Below, one piece after another: positions 1 to 9,066 of a stretch of DNA of 64,000 nt. This DNA comes from Allobosea sp. BK604. GTDB taxonomy: Bacteria; Pseudomonadota; Alphaproteobacteria; Rhizobiales; Beijerinckiaceae. Positions within the stretch are counted from its first letter, which is position 1, and the number at the start of each line of letters is the position of its first letter. The position numbers and the translations under genes were made by a program. The notes beneath the pieces were generated by a model. It made no database searches. It saw nothing but the letters and a program-made list of their open reading frames with translations, and was not told where the DNA came from. The DNA lies in the NCBI RefSeq assembly GCF_004341515.1, contig NZ_SLZF01000001.1, positions 558,001 to 622,000 on the forward strand. The letters are read 5' to 3'.

Positions 1-24
1 CTGCAGTCATGGACGGTGCCAGCG

Positions 25-162
25 ATGAAGCGTTTGATTCGGATAGCCGGGATTCTCGCGATCACGGCCCTGCTGGCGGGCTGCGACAAATGCGGCGACC
101 CGGTGAAGTTCACGCTGATCGATTCGCTGAAAAGCTGCTCCGACAGCAGTCCGCAGGGCTGA
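25..162 (+). CDS. Small lipoprotein, 45 aa
   Basis: A short ORF encodes a hydrophobic signal segment (about residues 5-18) ending in the lipobox LLAGC, with Cys20 as the predicted lipidation site. The mature part is only about 26 residues and contains two more cysteines. It resembles the tiny entericidin-like or hypothetical lipoproteins of alphaproteobacteria, but I cannot assign a family. It is followed at once by a strong hairpin, which suggests it is a genuine terminal gene. The true upstream context lies outside the window. The function is unknown, with envelope localisation inferred from the lipobox. Confidence 0.6.
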   Translation: MKRLIRIAGILAITALLAGCDKCGDPVKFTLIDSLKSCSDSSPQG

Positions 163-170
163 GCCCAAAG

Positions 171-198
171 AAAAAGCCGGGGCATGCCCCGGCTTTTT
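171..198. terminator. Bidirectional rho-independent terminator
   Basis: A perfect inverted repeat with GCCGGGGC/GCCCCGGC arms is flanked by A5 on the left and T5 on the right, so it can end transcription in both directions. It sits between the small lipoprotein gene (+) and bioY (-), which converge on it. Confidence 0.9.
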
Positions 199-219
199 CG
201 TCTTCAACGGCAGGAAGGC

Positions 220-846
220 TCAGCCGCGGCGGCGCAGCAGCGTCCAGCTCGCGCCGACCAGGCTCGTCGCCAGCGCCAGCTTGATCAGATCACCCAGCAG
301 GAAGGGCTGCACGCCGAACTGGAAGGCCTTGGCGAAGCCGACGCCGGTGGCACCACCAGCCATTTGCGCGCCCAGCGCCAGCCAGGCGAAGCCGAGCCCG
401 AGGATGAGCGCTTCCGCCGTGATCATGCCGGCGATCAGGCGCGCGACCGAGGCACCGCGCTCGGCCGCCCAGCCGGCGACATAGGCCGCCGCGACGAAAC
501 CGGCGAGGAAGCCGCCGGTCGGGCCGACGAGATAGGTCAGGCCGGCAGCAGCCGGGGGCGTGTTGGTGAAGACCGGCAGGCCGGCAAGGCCATAGGCGAC
601 ATAGAGCGCGACGGTAGCCGCGCCGAGGCGGCGGCCATAGGCGGCGCCGAGGCCGAGTACGGCGAGCGTCTGCAGGGTGATCGGCACCGGCCAGAATGGC
701 ACCTTGACCTTGGCGGCGAGCACGAGCAGCAGGCTGCCGGCGACGGCGAGCGCGACATTGCGCGCGATCTCGGCGCGGCGGCCGGACACGCCCGGAAGCA
801 CTGCATTGACCAGGGTCGGAGCTGTGAGGGGAAGCATATCGGCCAT
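220..846 (-). CDS. bioY: Biotin transporter BioY, 208 aa
   Basis: This is the BioY substrate-binding (S) component of an ECF-type biotin transporter, an integral inner-membrane protein of about six helices. The sequence shows the family's conserved stretch KVPFWPVPITLQTLAVLGLG, followed by the glycine-rich AGLTYLVGPTGGFLAGF segment and a C-terminal LGDLIKLALA helix. The length is usual. I chose the ATG at 846 because an AGGA lies 8 nt upstream. An ATG at 855 overlaps that ribosome site and is less likely. No bioM or bioN gene is adjacent, so it may act alone or with a distant energising module, as known for many BioY proteins. A BioR-like half-palindrome lies about 80 bp upstream. Confidence 0.93.
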   Translation of the reverse strand: MADMLPLTAPTLVNAVLPGVSGRRAEIARNVALAVAGSLLLVLAAKVKVPFWPVPITLQTLAVLGLGAAYGRRLGAATVALYVAYGLAGLPVFTNTPPAAAGLTYLVGPTGGFLAGFVAAAYVAGWAAERGASVARLIAGMITAEALILGLGFAWLALGAQMAGGATGVGFAKAFQFGVQPFLLGDLIKLALATSLVGASWTLLRRRG

Positions 847-927
847 TGGTGTCATCCTGTTGCATTTTGAAGCAGGAGCATGATTTCGGCGGCATGCTCT
901 GGCGCCTGCATCTCGCAGCCGGCTTCC

Positions 928-937
928 CTGTCTATAG
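928..937. promoter_or_regulatory. Possible BioR operator upstream of bioY
   Basis: CTGTCTATAG matches 7 of 10 positions of the alphaproteobacterial BioR operator TTATCTATAA, which I recall from the literature. It lies about 80 bp upstream of the bioY start, a sensible place for repression by a biotin-responsive GntR regulator. The match is imperfect and short, so this is only suggestive. Confidence 0.3.
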
Positions 938-1004
938 GAAATGCGGCAAAGCCCCACAAGCCGAGCAACCGTGCGCGAACGGGCAGGCTGAGCAGAGAGG
1001 CCGC

Positions 1005-1928
1005 ATGAGCGACGAGATCGAATTCGACCGCACCGCCACCACGCCCGCCGGCGAAGTGGCCGAGCTGAGCCCGCTGGTCCGCCGCATCATCGCCGGCAAT
1101 AGCGGGCCGATGACCTTCACCGGCACCTGCACCTATATCATCGGCCGTGGCACGGTGGCTGTGCTCGATCCCGGCCCGGCCGATCCCGCCCATCTCGAAC
1201 GCCTGCTGCGCGCGCTCGACGGTGAGACCGTCAGCCATATCCTGGTCAGCCACACCCATCGCGACCATTCGCCCGGCGTGCCGGCGCTGAAGGCCGCGAC
1301 CGGCGGGATCGTCGCCGGTTGCCTGCCGCATCGCGCCGCGCGCGAGCTGGCGCTCGGTGAGATCAACCCGCTCGAAGGCGCCGCTGACCGCGACTATGCG
1401 CCCGAGCTTGCCATGCACGAGGGTGACACGATCACCGGCCCCGGCTGGACCCTGAGCGCCGTCGAGACGCCCGGCCACACCGCCAACCATCTCGCCTTCG
1501 CGCTCGCGGAAGAGCGGAGCCTGTTCTCGGCCGACCATGTCATGGCCTGGTCGACCAGCGTCATCGCCCCGCCGGACGGCTCGATGGTCGAGTTCATGGC
1601 CTCGATCGAGAAGCTGCGCGGCATGGAGCACGAGATCTACTGGCCGGGCCATGGCGGGCCGGTGAAGGAGCCGCAGCGCTTCCTGCGCGGGCTCGTCCAG
1701 CATCGCCGCCAGCGCGAGGCCGCGATCCTCAGCCGCCTCAAGGCGGGCGACGAGCGCATCGCCGAGATGGTGCCGCCGATCTACCAGGGCCTGCCGGCGA
1801 CGCTGCATGGCGCCGCCTCGCTCTCCGTGCTGGCCCAGCTCGAAGATCTCGTCGCGCGCGGCCTCGTCCTCTGCGACGAGCCGATGCCCATGCTGGACAG
1901 CCGCTACCGCCTCGCCCGAGCGCTTTAG
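1005..1928 (+). CDS. MBL-fold metallo-hydrolase (LACTB2-like), 307 aa
   Basis: This is a metallo-beta-lactamase-fold hydrolase. The metal-binding motif HTHRDH is at residues 83-88. Further ligands lie in ETPGHTANH, FSADH and WPGHGGPV. The C-terminal about 80 residues look like the winged-helix domain found in LACTB2-like proteins, so a hydrolase acting on a thioester, nucleic acid or similar substrate is possible. The substrate cannot be read from the sequence. The start at 1005 follows a GAGAGG ribosome site; upstream in-frame starts run into the divergent bioY promoter. Its TAG stop is formed by the first bases of a family A repeat. Confidence 0.85.
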   Translation: MSDEIEFDRTATTPAGEVAELSPLVRRIIAGNSGPMTFTGTCTYIIGRGTVAVLDPGPADPAHLERLLRALDGETVSHILVSHTHRDHSPGVPALKAATGGIVAGCLPHRAARELALGEINPLEGAADRDYAPELAMHEGDTITGPGWTLSAVETPGHTANHLAFALAEERSLFSADHVMAWSTSVIAPPDGSMVEFMASIEKLRGMEHEIYWPGHGGPVKEPQRFLRGLVQHRRQREAAILSRLKAGDERIAEMVPPIYQGLPATLHGAASLSVLAQLEDLVARGLVLCDEPMPMLDSRYRLARAL

Positions 1929-2030
1929 AGCATTTTCGAGCGAAGTGGATGCCGGTTCGCGTGAAGAAAATGCGTTAAAACAAAGGGATAGAGTATTTCC
2001 GCGCTTCGGTGAAGCGCGCAAATACTCTAG
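1926..2030. repeat. Palindromic repeat family A, copy 1
   Basis: About 105 bp, one of five copies in the window (others near 10391, 46662, 49975 and 53506). It begins TAGAGCATTTTCGAGCGAAG and ends with an imperfect mirror, ATACTCTAG. Two internal hairpins are visible, one around the AAGTGG-CCGGTT core and one at the right end. Here both ends supply stop codons: TAG of the MBL-fold hydrolase on the plus strand and TAG of the DUF1499 gene on the minus strand. Confidence 0.9.
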
Positions 2031-2803
2031 CGCTCGTCGTTGAGCTGCTCGACCTCGGCGGCGAAGGCGGCGATCCGCGCCGCGTTCATGCCGAGATCGT
2101 GCCAGCCGATCCGCGAGGCCGAACGGATGTCGATGCGGCTACCATCGGCACGCGGGCGCACCCTTATGGTGATGTCGTCGGCGAGGCGCAGCACGCGGCT
2201 GCGTGCCACGGCCTCGATCCGTCCCGCCCCGCTGCGCCCGCCCGGCCGCGACGCTTCGAGCACCTGCCAGCCCATCGCGACCGCCGCCTTGCGGGCGATG
2301 TCGAAGGCGATCTCGGCCGGCACCTCCAGCACGATCGGCAACGCCTTCGGATAGGCCTGGCGCTGCAGCCGCCGCTGCTCGGCCGGGACGTCCGGCGGCA
2401 CGCGGCCAGTGCGGGCGCTGAGAGCGGCGCTGGAGCGGCTGAAGGCCGGTGGGTCGTCGATATCGGTCGAGATATCCGTGAGGGCCGGCAAGGTCGCGTA
2501 TTTGAAACCGCCATAGGCGACCGGCGCCAGCATGATCAGCGCCAGCACGAAGGCCTGCGCCGCCATGCCGACGCCGCGATGTCCGGCCTGCCAGATCCGC
2601 ATGAAGGCGAGCACCGCCATCAGCAGCGCCAGCAGCACGAGCCCATAGGCTCCGGCGATCGGTGTCAGGCCTTGCAGCGATGGCTCGCCCAGCCGGAAGA
2701 TCAGCAGGGCGAGCAGCACGACCGTGATCGCGAACCAGACCAGCCGCCGGCTCCAGAGCGCGGCGCGCGAGATCGGCTCCTCGAAGACGAGACGGCGGTG
2801 CAT
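2027..2803 (-). CDS. DUF1499 domain membrane protein, 258 aa
   Basis: Three hydrophobic segments lie in the first about 110 residues (roughly 20-40, 50-70 and 80-100). They are followed by a soluble region that fits the DUF1499 family: paired beta-strand segments such as ADDITIRVRPRADGSRIDIRSASRIGWHDLGMN. The family's biochemical role is unknown. The start at ATG 2803 gives the N-terminus MHRRLVFEEPIS, which looks natural for the family; an ATG at 2842 is an alternative and neither has a strong ribosome site. The stop codon lies inside repeat A1. The gene converges with the MBL-fold hydrolase. Confidence 0.75.
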   Translation of the reverse strand: MHRRLVFEEPISRAALWSRRLVWFAITVVLLALLIFRLGEPSLQGLTPIAGAYGLVLLALLMAVLAFMRIWQAGHRGVGMAAQAFVLALIMLAPVAYGGFKYATLPALTDISTDIDDPPAFSRSSAALSARTGRVPPDVPAEQRRLQRQAYPKALPIVLEVPAEIAFDIARKAAVAMGWQVLEASRPGGRSGAGRIEAVARSRVLRLADDITIRVRPRADGSRIDIRSASRIGWHDLGMNAARIAAFAAEVEQLNDER

Positions 2804-2915
2804 GGCAATTAGGTGGCGGAGGCTGAAGCGGAAGGCAAGCATTCGCTGATGCGAAGCGACCTGCCGCCCCGCTTTTGCGTTGTCGGAGCGACGCTGCGGA
2901 GAGGGAGGCTCGGGA

Positions 2916-3281
2916 ATGTTGAGAATTGGATCGATCGTCTGGGGCGTCCGCGACGTGCCGCAAGCCATCCACTTCTGGTGCGGCGCGCTGGATTATCAGC
3001 CGCTGCGCGCGCCCTCGCCCGACTGGGCCATTCTTGTGCCGAAACACGGGCCCGGCCCGCAAATGGCGATCACCCAGGTTTCCTCCGAAGCCGAGGACCA
3101 TCAGCGCCACCATCTCGACCTCTATGCTGAAGACCGCGAGCGCGAGGTCGAACGCCTGATCGGGCTCGGCGCCCGCCGGGCCGAATGGCGCTATCCACCA
3201 GGCGCCGATTACGTGGTGCTGCGCGATCCCGATGGGAACAGCTTCTGCGTGATCGAGAAAGGGCCGCAGGCATTCGCCTAG
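2916..3281 (+). CDS. VOC-family (glyoxalase-like) protein, 121 aa
   Basis: A single vicinal-oxygen-chelate module covers the whole protein. It starts with the typical 'GSIVWGVRDVPQAIHFW' strand-helix pattern and ends with VVLRDPDGNSFCVIEK, the usual second-half signature. HHLDLYAE provides candidate metal-ligand histidine residues. Members include glyoxalases, resistance proteins and dioxygenases, and the substrate here is unknown. The start at 2916 follows GAGGGAGG. It is a single gene, divergent from the DUF1499 gene. Confidence 0.8.
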   Translation: MLRIGSIVWGVRDVPQAIHFWCGALDYQPLRAPSPDWAILVPKHGPGPQMAITQVSSEAEDHQRHHLDLYAEDREREVERLIGLGARRAEWRYPPGADYVVLRDPDGNSFCVIEKGPQAFA

Positions 3282-3431
3282 GCTGCGCATCCGCACAGTG
3301 TTCAGCCGATCAGGCGATCGCCGGGATCGACCGGATCTTTGCGTGAGCTGCCCCGGCTTCCGCAACGATCGCTCGCTTGTTGCCAAATGACTCCCTTGCG
3401 GGTCACCGTGTCCCCGATCCGGAGCGTTGCC

Positions 3432-4082
3432 ATGACGATCACCATCACCGCCTTTGAACGATCCCCCGATCGCGGCAGGGGGCTGGCGCGTGACATGCGC
3501 GTGCGCTGGGCGCTCGAGGAAGTCGGCCAACCCTATGACGTGCGGCTTGTCTCGTTCAAAGCGATGAAGCAGCCAGAACATCTCGCGCTGCATCCTTTCG
3601 GGCAGATTCCGACCTATGAGGAAGGCGATCTCGCCCTGTTCGAGTCGGGGGCGATCGTGTTCCATATCGCCGAGCGCCATGCCGGCCTGCTGCCGGGCGA
3701 TGCGAATGGCCGGGCGCGCGCGATCACCTGGATGTTCGCGGCGCTCAACACGGTGGAACCGCCGATTTTCGACCGCGCCCTCGCGACGATTCTCGAGCGG
3801 AACGAGCCCTGGTACGAGCAGCGCCTTCATGCTCTGGAAAACGGCATCCGCAAGCGGCTGGCCGACCTTTCCAGCCACCTTGGCGGTGCCGACTGGCTCG
3901 ACGGAGCGTTCAGCGCCGGTGACCTCCTCATGGTGACGGTGCTGCGCAGGTTGAACGGATCAGGCATCCTCGAGGAGTACCCGAACCTGCCGGACTATGT
4001 TGCGCGTGGCGAAGCACGGCCCGCCTATAAGCGCGCCTTCGACGCTCAATTGGCAGTCTTCACCGCGGCTTCTGCCAACTGA
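3432..4082 (+). CDS. Glutathione S-transferase family protein, 216 aa
   Basis: The N-terminal thioredoxin-like half (about residues 1-80) carries the glutathione-site pattern HPFGQIPTYEEGDLALFESGAIV, and the C-terminal half is all helical. Both are typical of cytosolic GSTs and the length is normal. The N-terminus is slightly unusual (ERSPDRGRGLARDMRVRWAL), as in a divergent Hyphomicrobiales subfamily. The start is the ATG at 3432. The gene stands alone. The substrate is unknown, with conjugation or reductive detoxification inferred from the family. Confidence 0.85.
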   Translation: MTITITAFERSPDRGRGLARDMRVRWALEEVGQPYDVRLVSFKAMKQPEHLALHPFGQIPTYEEGDLALFESGAIVFHIAERHAGLLPGDANGRARAITWMFAALNTVEPPIFDRALATILERNEPWYEQRLHALENGIRKRLADLSSHLGGADWLDGAFSAGDLLMVTVLRRLNGSGILEEYPNLPDYVARGEARPAYKRAFDAQLAVFTAASAN

Positions 4083-4404
4083 TAGAGGCTTGCTCAGGGC
4101 TCATCAGCCGGCTTGACGCCTGGCGCTTGTGCGCGCGCTCGACCCAAATTAAGTGCCGGCACCCCAGACTGCCCAGATAAACTTCCGCCCGCCTCCACAT
4201 TGCTGACATTCCTCCTTTCCGATCCGGGAATTCCGCGATGAGGTGCGGGGCCACAAGCACGTGGGAATATCCATTACGTAGGCCAAGCCGCCAATTCCAT
4301 TGAAGCCTCCTGCTTGACCACTATCGGGTTCGGGCGCGTACTGCCGCAATACGCTTTCGCCAAGCTGCAATCGACCAGCTATTCGGTCCGACGGGGGGCT
4401 CCAC
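4083..4404. other. Gap upstream of arylsulfatase; no gene seen
   Basis: A 322-bp stretch between the GST gene and the arylsulfatase gene. The only open frames are short, have poor third-position G+C bias and lack ribosome sites. TTGACC at 4314 could be a -35 element for the sulfatase gene, but no convincing -10 follows. The stretch also holds the upstream GGGGGG before the sulfatase ATG. I see no repeat or hairpin of note. Confidence 0.4.
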
Positions 4405-6828
4405 ATGGCAAAGTTCGGTTTCGGCTTCCTTGCGGCGACGGCTCTTCTTACCTTGACCAGCGTCTCGGCAGGCGGCCAGCAGGTTCCGGGCTCGCCCGGA
4501 GCCACGGCCACACTGACGGGCAAGCAACTCCCCCCGCCCGATCCGGCATTCGGCGGAGTGATCAATCAGAAAGCATCCGACTCGCGCGCGTGGTGGGCAC
4601 CGCGCGTCGTGCCGCCGAAAGGAGCGCCCAACGTCCTGCTGATCATGACCGACGATGTCGGCTTCGGCGCGCCGAGCACGTTCGGCGGCGTCGTGCCGAC
4701 GCCGGCGCTCGATCGAATTGCGAATAGCGGATTGCGCTACACGAATTTCCACTCGACCGCGCTGTGCTCGCCGACGCGTGCGGCGCTGATCACCGGCCGC
4801 AACCATCACGTTGCGGGCTTCGGCGTAGTCGGCGAAGCAGCAACCGGCTTTCCCGGCTACAACTCGATCATCCGCAAGGAGAATGGCACCATCGGCGCGA
4901 TCCTGAAGGAGAACGGCTACGCGACCTCGTGGTTCGGCAAGAACCACAACACGCCCTTCTATCAGGCGACCCGGGCCGGACCGTTCGATCAATGGCCGAA
5001 TGGCCTGGGCTTCGAGTATTTCTATGGCTTCGTCGGTGGTGACGCCAGCCAGTGGCAACCGAACCTCTACCGCAACACCACCGCGATCTATCCTTTCGAG
5101 GGCAAGACGGGCTGGAACCTGACGACGTCCATGGCCGACGAGGCCATTCAGTACATGCGGGACCTCAAGGCCGTCGCGCCTGAAAAGCCGTTCCTCGTCT
5201 ACTACGTCCCGGGCGGCACCCACGCCCCGCATCATCCTACGCCGGACTGGATCAAGAAGATCAGTGACATGCGGCTCTTCGACGACGGCTGGAACAAGCT
5301 GCGCGAGACCATATTCGCGAACCAGAAGCGGCTCGGCATCATGCCGGCCGACGCCAGGCTGACACCATGGCCGAAGGAATTGCCGGAATGGGATTCGCTC
5401 GGCTGGGAAGAAAAAAGGCTCTTCACCAAACAGATGGACGTCTATGGCGCCTATCTGGCTTACACCGACAATGAGATCGGCCGCGTCATTCAAGCCGTCG
5501 AAGACCTCGGCGAACGCGACAATACCTTGATCATCTATATCAGCGGCGACAACGGCCCGAGTGCCGAGGGCATGATCAACGGCACGCCGAACGAGCTCAC
5601 CTACTTCAATGGCGTTCAGGTGCCCGTGAAGGACCAGTTCCTCTGGTACCCGTTCTGGGGATCGGAGCGGACCTTTCCGCATTTCTCGGCCGGCTGGGCC
5701 TGGGCGATGAGCACGCCGTTCAAATGGGTCAAGCAGGTGGCGTCCCATTTCGGCGGCACCGCCCAGGGCGTGGCCATGTCGTGGCCCGGCCATATCAATG
5801 ACGTGGGCGGCATTCGCCGCCAGTTCCATCATGTGATCGATATCGCGCCGACGATCCTCGACGCAGCCGGCATCCCGTGGCCGGAGGCGATCGACGGCAT
5901 CAGGCAGCGGCCCATCGATGGCGTGAGCATGGCATACACATGGGACAAGGCCAGCGCCGACGCGCCGAGCCGGCGCACCACGCAGTATTTCGAGATGCTC
6001 GGCAATCGCGCCATTTATCATGACGGATGGGTCGCGGCGACGACGCCCGCGAACCTGCCCTGGGCACCGGCCACCGGCACGCCGCCCGACGTGATTACCG
6101 GTTACAACTGGGAACTCTATAATGTCGCTGCGGACCCGACCCAGTCCAATGACCTGGCCTCCCAGCAGCCGGAGAGGCTGAAGCAATTACAGGATCTCTT
6201 TTACTCCGAAGCGCAAAAACATGACGTGCTGCCGCTCGACAATTCGACGCTCGCCCGCTTCATCACGCCCCGCCCGAGCCTGACCGCGGGACGAACGGAG
6301 TTCACCTATACTGGAAGGCTGACCGGCGTGCCCAATAGTGGCTCCCCCAGCACCTTGAACAAATCCTACACGATCACCGCCGAGGTCACCGTGCCCGATG
6401 GCGGCGCCGAAGGCATGATCGTCACCGATGGCGGCCGCTTCGGTGGCTATGCGCTCTTCCTCAGCAAAGGCGAATTCGGCTTCGGCCGGGGCAAGCCGGT
6501 GTTCCTGTACAACCTGCTCGACCTCAAGCGCACGATCTGGGAAGGGCCCGAGCTGGCTCCGGGCAAGCATACCATCGTCTTCGACTTCAAATCCGATGGC
6601 CCGGGCCTGGGCAAGGGAGGCACGGGCGTGCTGTCCGTGGACGGCAAGCAGGTCGCCAGCAATTCCCTGGAGCATACCACCCCCGTCGGCTTCCCTGAGG
6701 ATGAAAGCTTCGACATCGGCCAAGACACCCGCACCGGGGTCGCGCTGTTGGAGCATCGCTACGACGTCCCGTTCAGGTTCACCGGCGAAATCAACAAGCT
6801 GACCTTCAAGCTCGTGCCGCCGCAATGA
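4405..6828 (+). CDS. Secreted arylsulfatase with C-terminal lectin-like domain, 807 aa
   Basis: A type I formylglycine-dependent sulfatase that hydrolyses sulfate esters. A signal peptide (about residues 1-22) predicts export. The sulfatase domain (about 70-480) opens with VLLIMTDDVGFGAPSTFGG, whose paired aspartates are metal ligands. The maturation motif CSPTRAALITGR begins at Cys121, which would be converted to formylglycine. Later hallmarks include GKNHNTPF, TPFKWVKQ and SWPG. The last about 150 residues form a beta-rich, LamG-like domain (ITAEVTVPDGG... to LTFKLVPPQ). The start at 4405 follows a G-rich ribosome site. No formylglycine-generating enzyme gene is in the window. The natural substrate is unknown. 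Confidence 0.93.
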   Translation: MAKFGFGFLAATALLTLTSVSAGGQQVPGSPGATATLTGKQLPPPDPAFGGVINQKASDSRAWWAPRVVPPKGAPNVLLIMTDDVGFGAPSTFGGVVPTPALDRIANSGLRYTNFHSTALCSPTRAALITGRNHHVAGFGVVGEAATGFPGYNSIIRKENGTIGAILKENGYATSWFGKNHNTPFYQATRAGPFDQWPNGLGFEYFYGFVGGDASQWQPNLYRNTTAIYPFEGKTGWNLTTSMADEAIQYMRDLKAVAPEKPFLVYYVPGGTHAPHHPTPDWIKKISDMRLFDDGWNKLRETIFANQKRLGIMPADARLTPWPKELPEWDSLGWEEKRLFTKQMDVYGAYLAYTDNEIGRVIQAVEDLGERDNTLIIYISGDNGPSAEGMINGTPNELTYFNGVQVPVKDQFLWYPFWGSERTFPHFSAGWAWAMSTPFKWVKQVASHFGGTAQGVAMSWPGHINDVGGIRRQFHHVIDIAPTILDAAGIPWPEAIDGIRQRPIDGVSMAYTWDKASADAPSRRTTQYFEMLGNRAIYHDGWVAATTPANLPWAPATGTPPDVITGYNWELYNVAADPTQSNDLASQQPERLKQLQDLFYSEAQKHDVLPLDNSTLARFITPRPSLTAGRTEFTYTGRLTGVPNSGSPSTLNKSYTITAEVTVPDGGAEGMIVTDGGRFGGYALFLSKGEFGFGRGKPVFLYNLLDLKRTIWEGPELAPGKHTIVFDFKSDGPGLGKGGTGVLSVDGKQVASNSLEHTTPVGFPEDESFDIGQDTRTGVALLEHRYDVPFRFTGEINKLTFKLVPPQ

Positions 6829-6898
6829 GGGAGGCGCGACCGCAGCTGCCGCCAGCAAACAGAACGCAAGGGCGCAAAGATCAGATGTCCTCGCCGCA

Positions 6899-7246
6899 AT
6901 GAAGAAAGTGCTGATTGTTGCCGCGATCGGCGAAATCGCGATGGGGCTGGCGCTGCTCTTGGTGCCGTCCTCCGTCGCATTGCTGTTGCTCGGTCAGGAA
7001 CCCGACGGGATCGCCATGATGGTCGCGCGCGTGACAGGAATCGCCCTGATCGCGCTGGGAATTGCCTGCTGGCCAGGCCCCCCGTTGGTCGGCATGCTCG
7101 GCTACAGCACAGCCATCGCGGCCTATCTTGCTTACCTCGGCTATTCCGGCGGCTCGACCGGTCTCCTTCTGTGGCCTGCGGTCGTCCTACACGTGGTCCT
7201 GTCGGCGCTGTTGGGTTGCGGGGCAATGCGAAGGCCGTCGAAATAG
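6899..7246 (+). CDS. Small four-helix membrane protein, 115 aa
   Basis: Almost the whole sequence is hydrophobic, with about four predicted membrane helices separated by short glycine/proline turns and a basic C-terminus (CGAMRRPSK). It lies 70 bp downstream of the arylsulfatase gene on the same strand, so co-transcription is likely. I do not recognise a named family. It may be an inner-membrane accessory to the sulfatase, but that is inference from neighbourhood only. Confidence 0.7.
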   Translation: MKKVLIVAAIGEIAMGLALLLVPSSVALLLLGQEPDGIAMMVARVTGIALIALGIACWPGPPLVGMLGYSTAIAAYLAYLGYSGGSTGLLLWPAVVLHVVLSALLGCGAMRRPSK

Positions 7247-7287
7247 ACTGCGCGCGCCGGTGCCCCCGCCTCTTGGACGGATCGGAG

Positions 7288-8919
7288 CTAAGCCGTCGGC
7301 AGCCGGTAATCCTTGAACTGCTCGCGCAGCGCCGTCTTCTGGATCTTGCCGGTCGCGGTATGCGGGATCGCCTCGACCAGGACGACATCGTCCGGCAGCC
7401 ACCATTTCGCGACCTTCCCGGTCATGAAGGCGAGCAGCTCGTCGCGATCGGGCCGGCGTCCGGACTTGGGCACGATCACCAAGAGCGGCCGCTCGTCCCA
7501 TTTCGGATGCGCGACGCCGATCACCGCCGCCTCCGCCACGTCGGGATGGCCGACCGCGAGATTCTCCAGCTCGATCGAGGAGATCCATTCCCCACCCGAC
7601 TTGATCACATCCTTCGAGCGATCGGTGATCAGCATGTAGCCGGCCGGATCGATCGTGCCGACATCGCCGGTGTCGAAGAAGCCGTTCTCGTCGAGGATGG
7701 TCTCGTTCTCACGGCGGAAATAGGCCTTCGTCACGGCCGGCCCCCGCACCTTGAGGCGGCCGAAAGTCTTGCCATCCCAGGGCAGGTCCTCGCCCGCATC
7801 ATCGGTCAGCCGGAACTCGACGCCGAAGAACGGGTGACCCTGCTTCATCTTGAGGTCGAGCAGGTCCTCGCCGCCGAGATGGGCGTAGGTCGGCTTCACC
7901 GAGCAGAACGAACCGAGCGGGCTCATTTCGGTCATGCCCCAGGCATGGGCGACCGTGACGCCATATTTGCGCTCGAAAGCCTCGGTCATCGCCCGCGGGC
8001 AGGCCGACCCGCCGATGACGACGCGCTTCAGGGTCGAGAGCCTTGCGCCCGTCGCTTCCAGATGCTGCAGCAATCCGAGCCAGACCGTCGGCACCGCCGC
8101 GGTCATGGTGACGCCCTCGCCCTCGAGCAGGGAGAGCAGCGACGGCCCGTCGAGCCTCGCGCCGGGCAAGACCAGCTTGCCCCCGGTCATCGGCACCGAA
8201 TAGGCCAGCGACCAGCTATTGGCGTGGAATAGCGGCACGACCGGCATGACGCTGTCGCGCGAGGACAGGTTCATGAAATCGGGCTGGGCCGCGGCCATCG
8301 CATGCAGCACGTTGGAGCGATGGGAGTACAGCACGCCCTTCGGGCTGCCGGTCGTGCCTGAGGTGTAGCAGAGCCCGCAGGCTGTGTTCTCGTCGAGCTT
8401 CGGCCAGGCGAAATCCGCATCCGCCTCGGCGAGCCAGTCCTCATAGGCCACCGCCCGCTTCAACGATGTCTCGGGCATGTGCGCGGCGTCGGTGAGCACG
8501 ACATAGCGCTCGATGCTCGGCAGCCTGTCCTGCAGGCCTTCCATCAGCGGCACGAAGGTCAGGTCGAGGAAGAGCAGCCGGTCCTCGGCATGATTGATGA
8601 TCCAGGCGATCTGCTCCGGGAATAACCGCGGATTGACGGTGTGGGTGATCGCGCCGATGCCGCCGATACCGTACCAGAGCTCGAGATGGCGCTCGGTGTT
8701 CCATGCCAGGGTCGCCAGCCGGTCGCCCGGCCGCATCCCCTCCCTCTGCAGCCGCCTGGCGAGCTGCAACGTGCGCTTGCGGATCTCGGCATAGGTCGAG
8801 CGCCTGAGCGAGCCGTCCTCCACCGCCCGGCTGACCACCTCTCGGTTTCCATGCTGCACGGCGGCGTGGTCGATGATCCGGTGCAGCAGCAGGGGCCAGT
8901 CCTGCATCAAGCCGAGCAT
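7288..8919 (-). CDS. Long-chain fatty-acid-CoA ligase-type AMP-binding enzyme, 543 aa
   Basis: A member of the ANL superfamily that activates a carboxylic acid with ATP and transfers it to CoA. The P-loop [11 protein letters not shown] is at about residue 180. The adenylate-binding HAWGMTE, the hinge [21 protein letters not shown] and the C-terminal catalytic lysine in [10 protein letters not shown] are all present. The length is normal. The chain length preference cannot be decided, and medium-chain or aromatic acids are also possible. It is divergent from a MarR regulator at 9067, which may control it. Confidence 0.9.
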   Translation of the reverse strand: MLGLMQDWPLLLHRIIDHAAVQHGNREVVSRAVEDGSLRRSTYAEIRKRTLQLARRLQREGMRPGDRLATLAWNTERHLELWYGIGGIGAITHTVNPRLFPEQIAWIINHAEDRLLFLDLTFVPLMEGLQDRLPSIERYVVLTDAAHMPETSLKRAVAYEDWLAEADADFAWPKLDENTACGLCYTSGTTGSPKGVLYSHRSNVLHAMAAAQPDFMNLSSRDSVMPVVPLFHANSWSLAYSVPMTGGKLVLPGARLDGPSLLSLLEGEGVTMTAAVPTVWLGLLQHLEATGARLSTLKRVVIGGSACPRAMTEAFERKYGVTVAHAWGMTEMSPLGSFCSVKPTYAHLGGEDLLDLKMKQGHPFFGVEFRLTDDAGEDLPWDGKTFGRLKVRGPAVTKAYFRRENETILDENGFFDTGDVGTIDPAGYMLITDRSKDVIKSGGEWISSIELENLAVGHPDVAEAAVIGVAHPKWDERPLLVIVPKSGRRPDRDELLAFMTGKVAKWWLPDDVVLVEAIPHTATGKIQKTALREQFKDYRLPTA

Positions 8920-9027
8920 GCGTTTTCTCCCAGGCTTATCGTTATTGCCTGAGCATAGCCGGCTCGCCGCACAGGGACATGCGCCATTGGGCGGACGTTA
9001 CGAAAAGCTCGCGTGCGACCGCGAGAT

Positions 9028-9043
9028 GGTTTACATAAGAACC
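9028..9043. promoter_or_regulatory. Candidate MarR operator in divergent promoter
   Basis: GGTTTACATAAGAACC has GGTT/AACC arms around a short A+T-rich core, in the 147 bp between the acyl-CoA ligase and MarR genes. Such short imperfect palindromes are typical MarR targets. This is only a sequence guess. Confidence 0.3.
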
Positions 9044-9066
9044 GATCCCGTTCGAGAGCCAGCTCC

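Noticed and set aside
4060..4260. 66-codon minus-strand ORF in the gap before the arylsulfatase
   Set aside because: Overlaps the end of the GST gene, has no coding-type codon bias and no ribosome site.
4321..6186. Minus-strand 621-codon frame antisense to the arylsulfatase
   Set aside because: Shadow frame with no family resemblance; the plus-strand sulfatase has all catalytic motifs.
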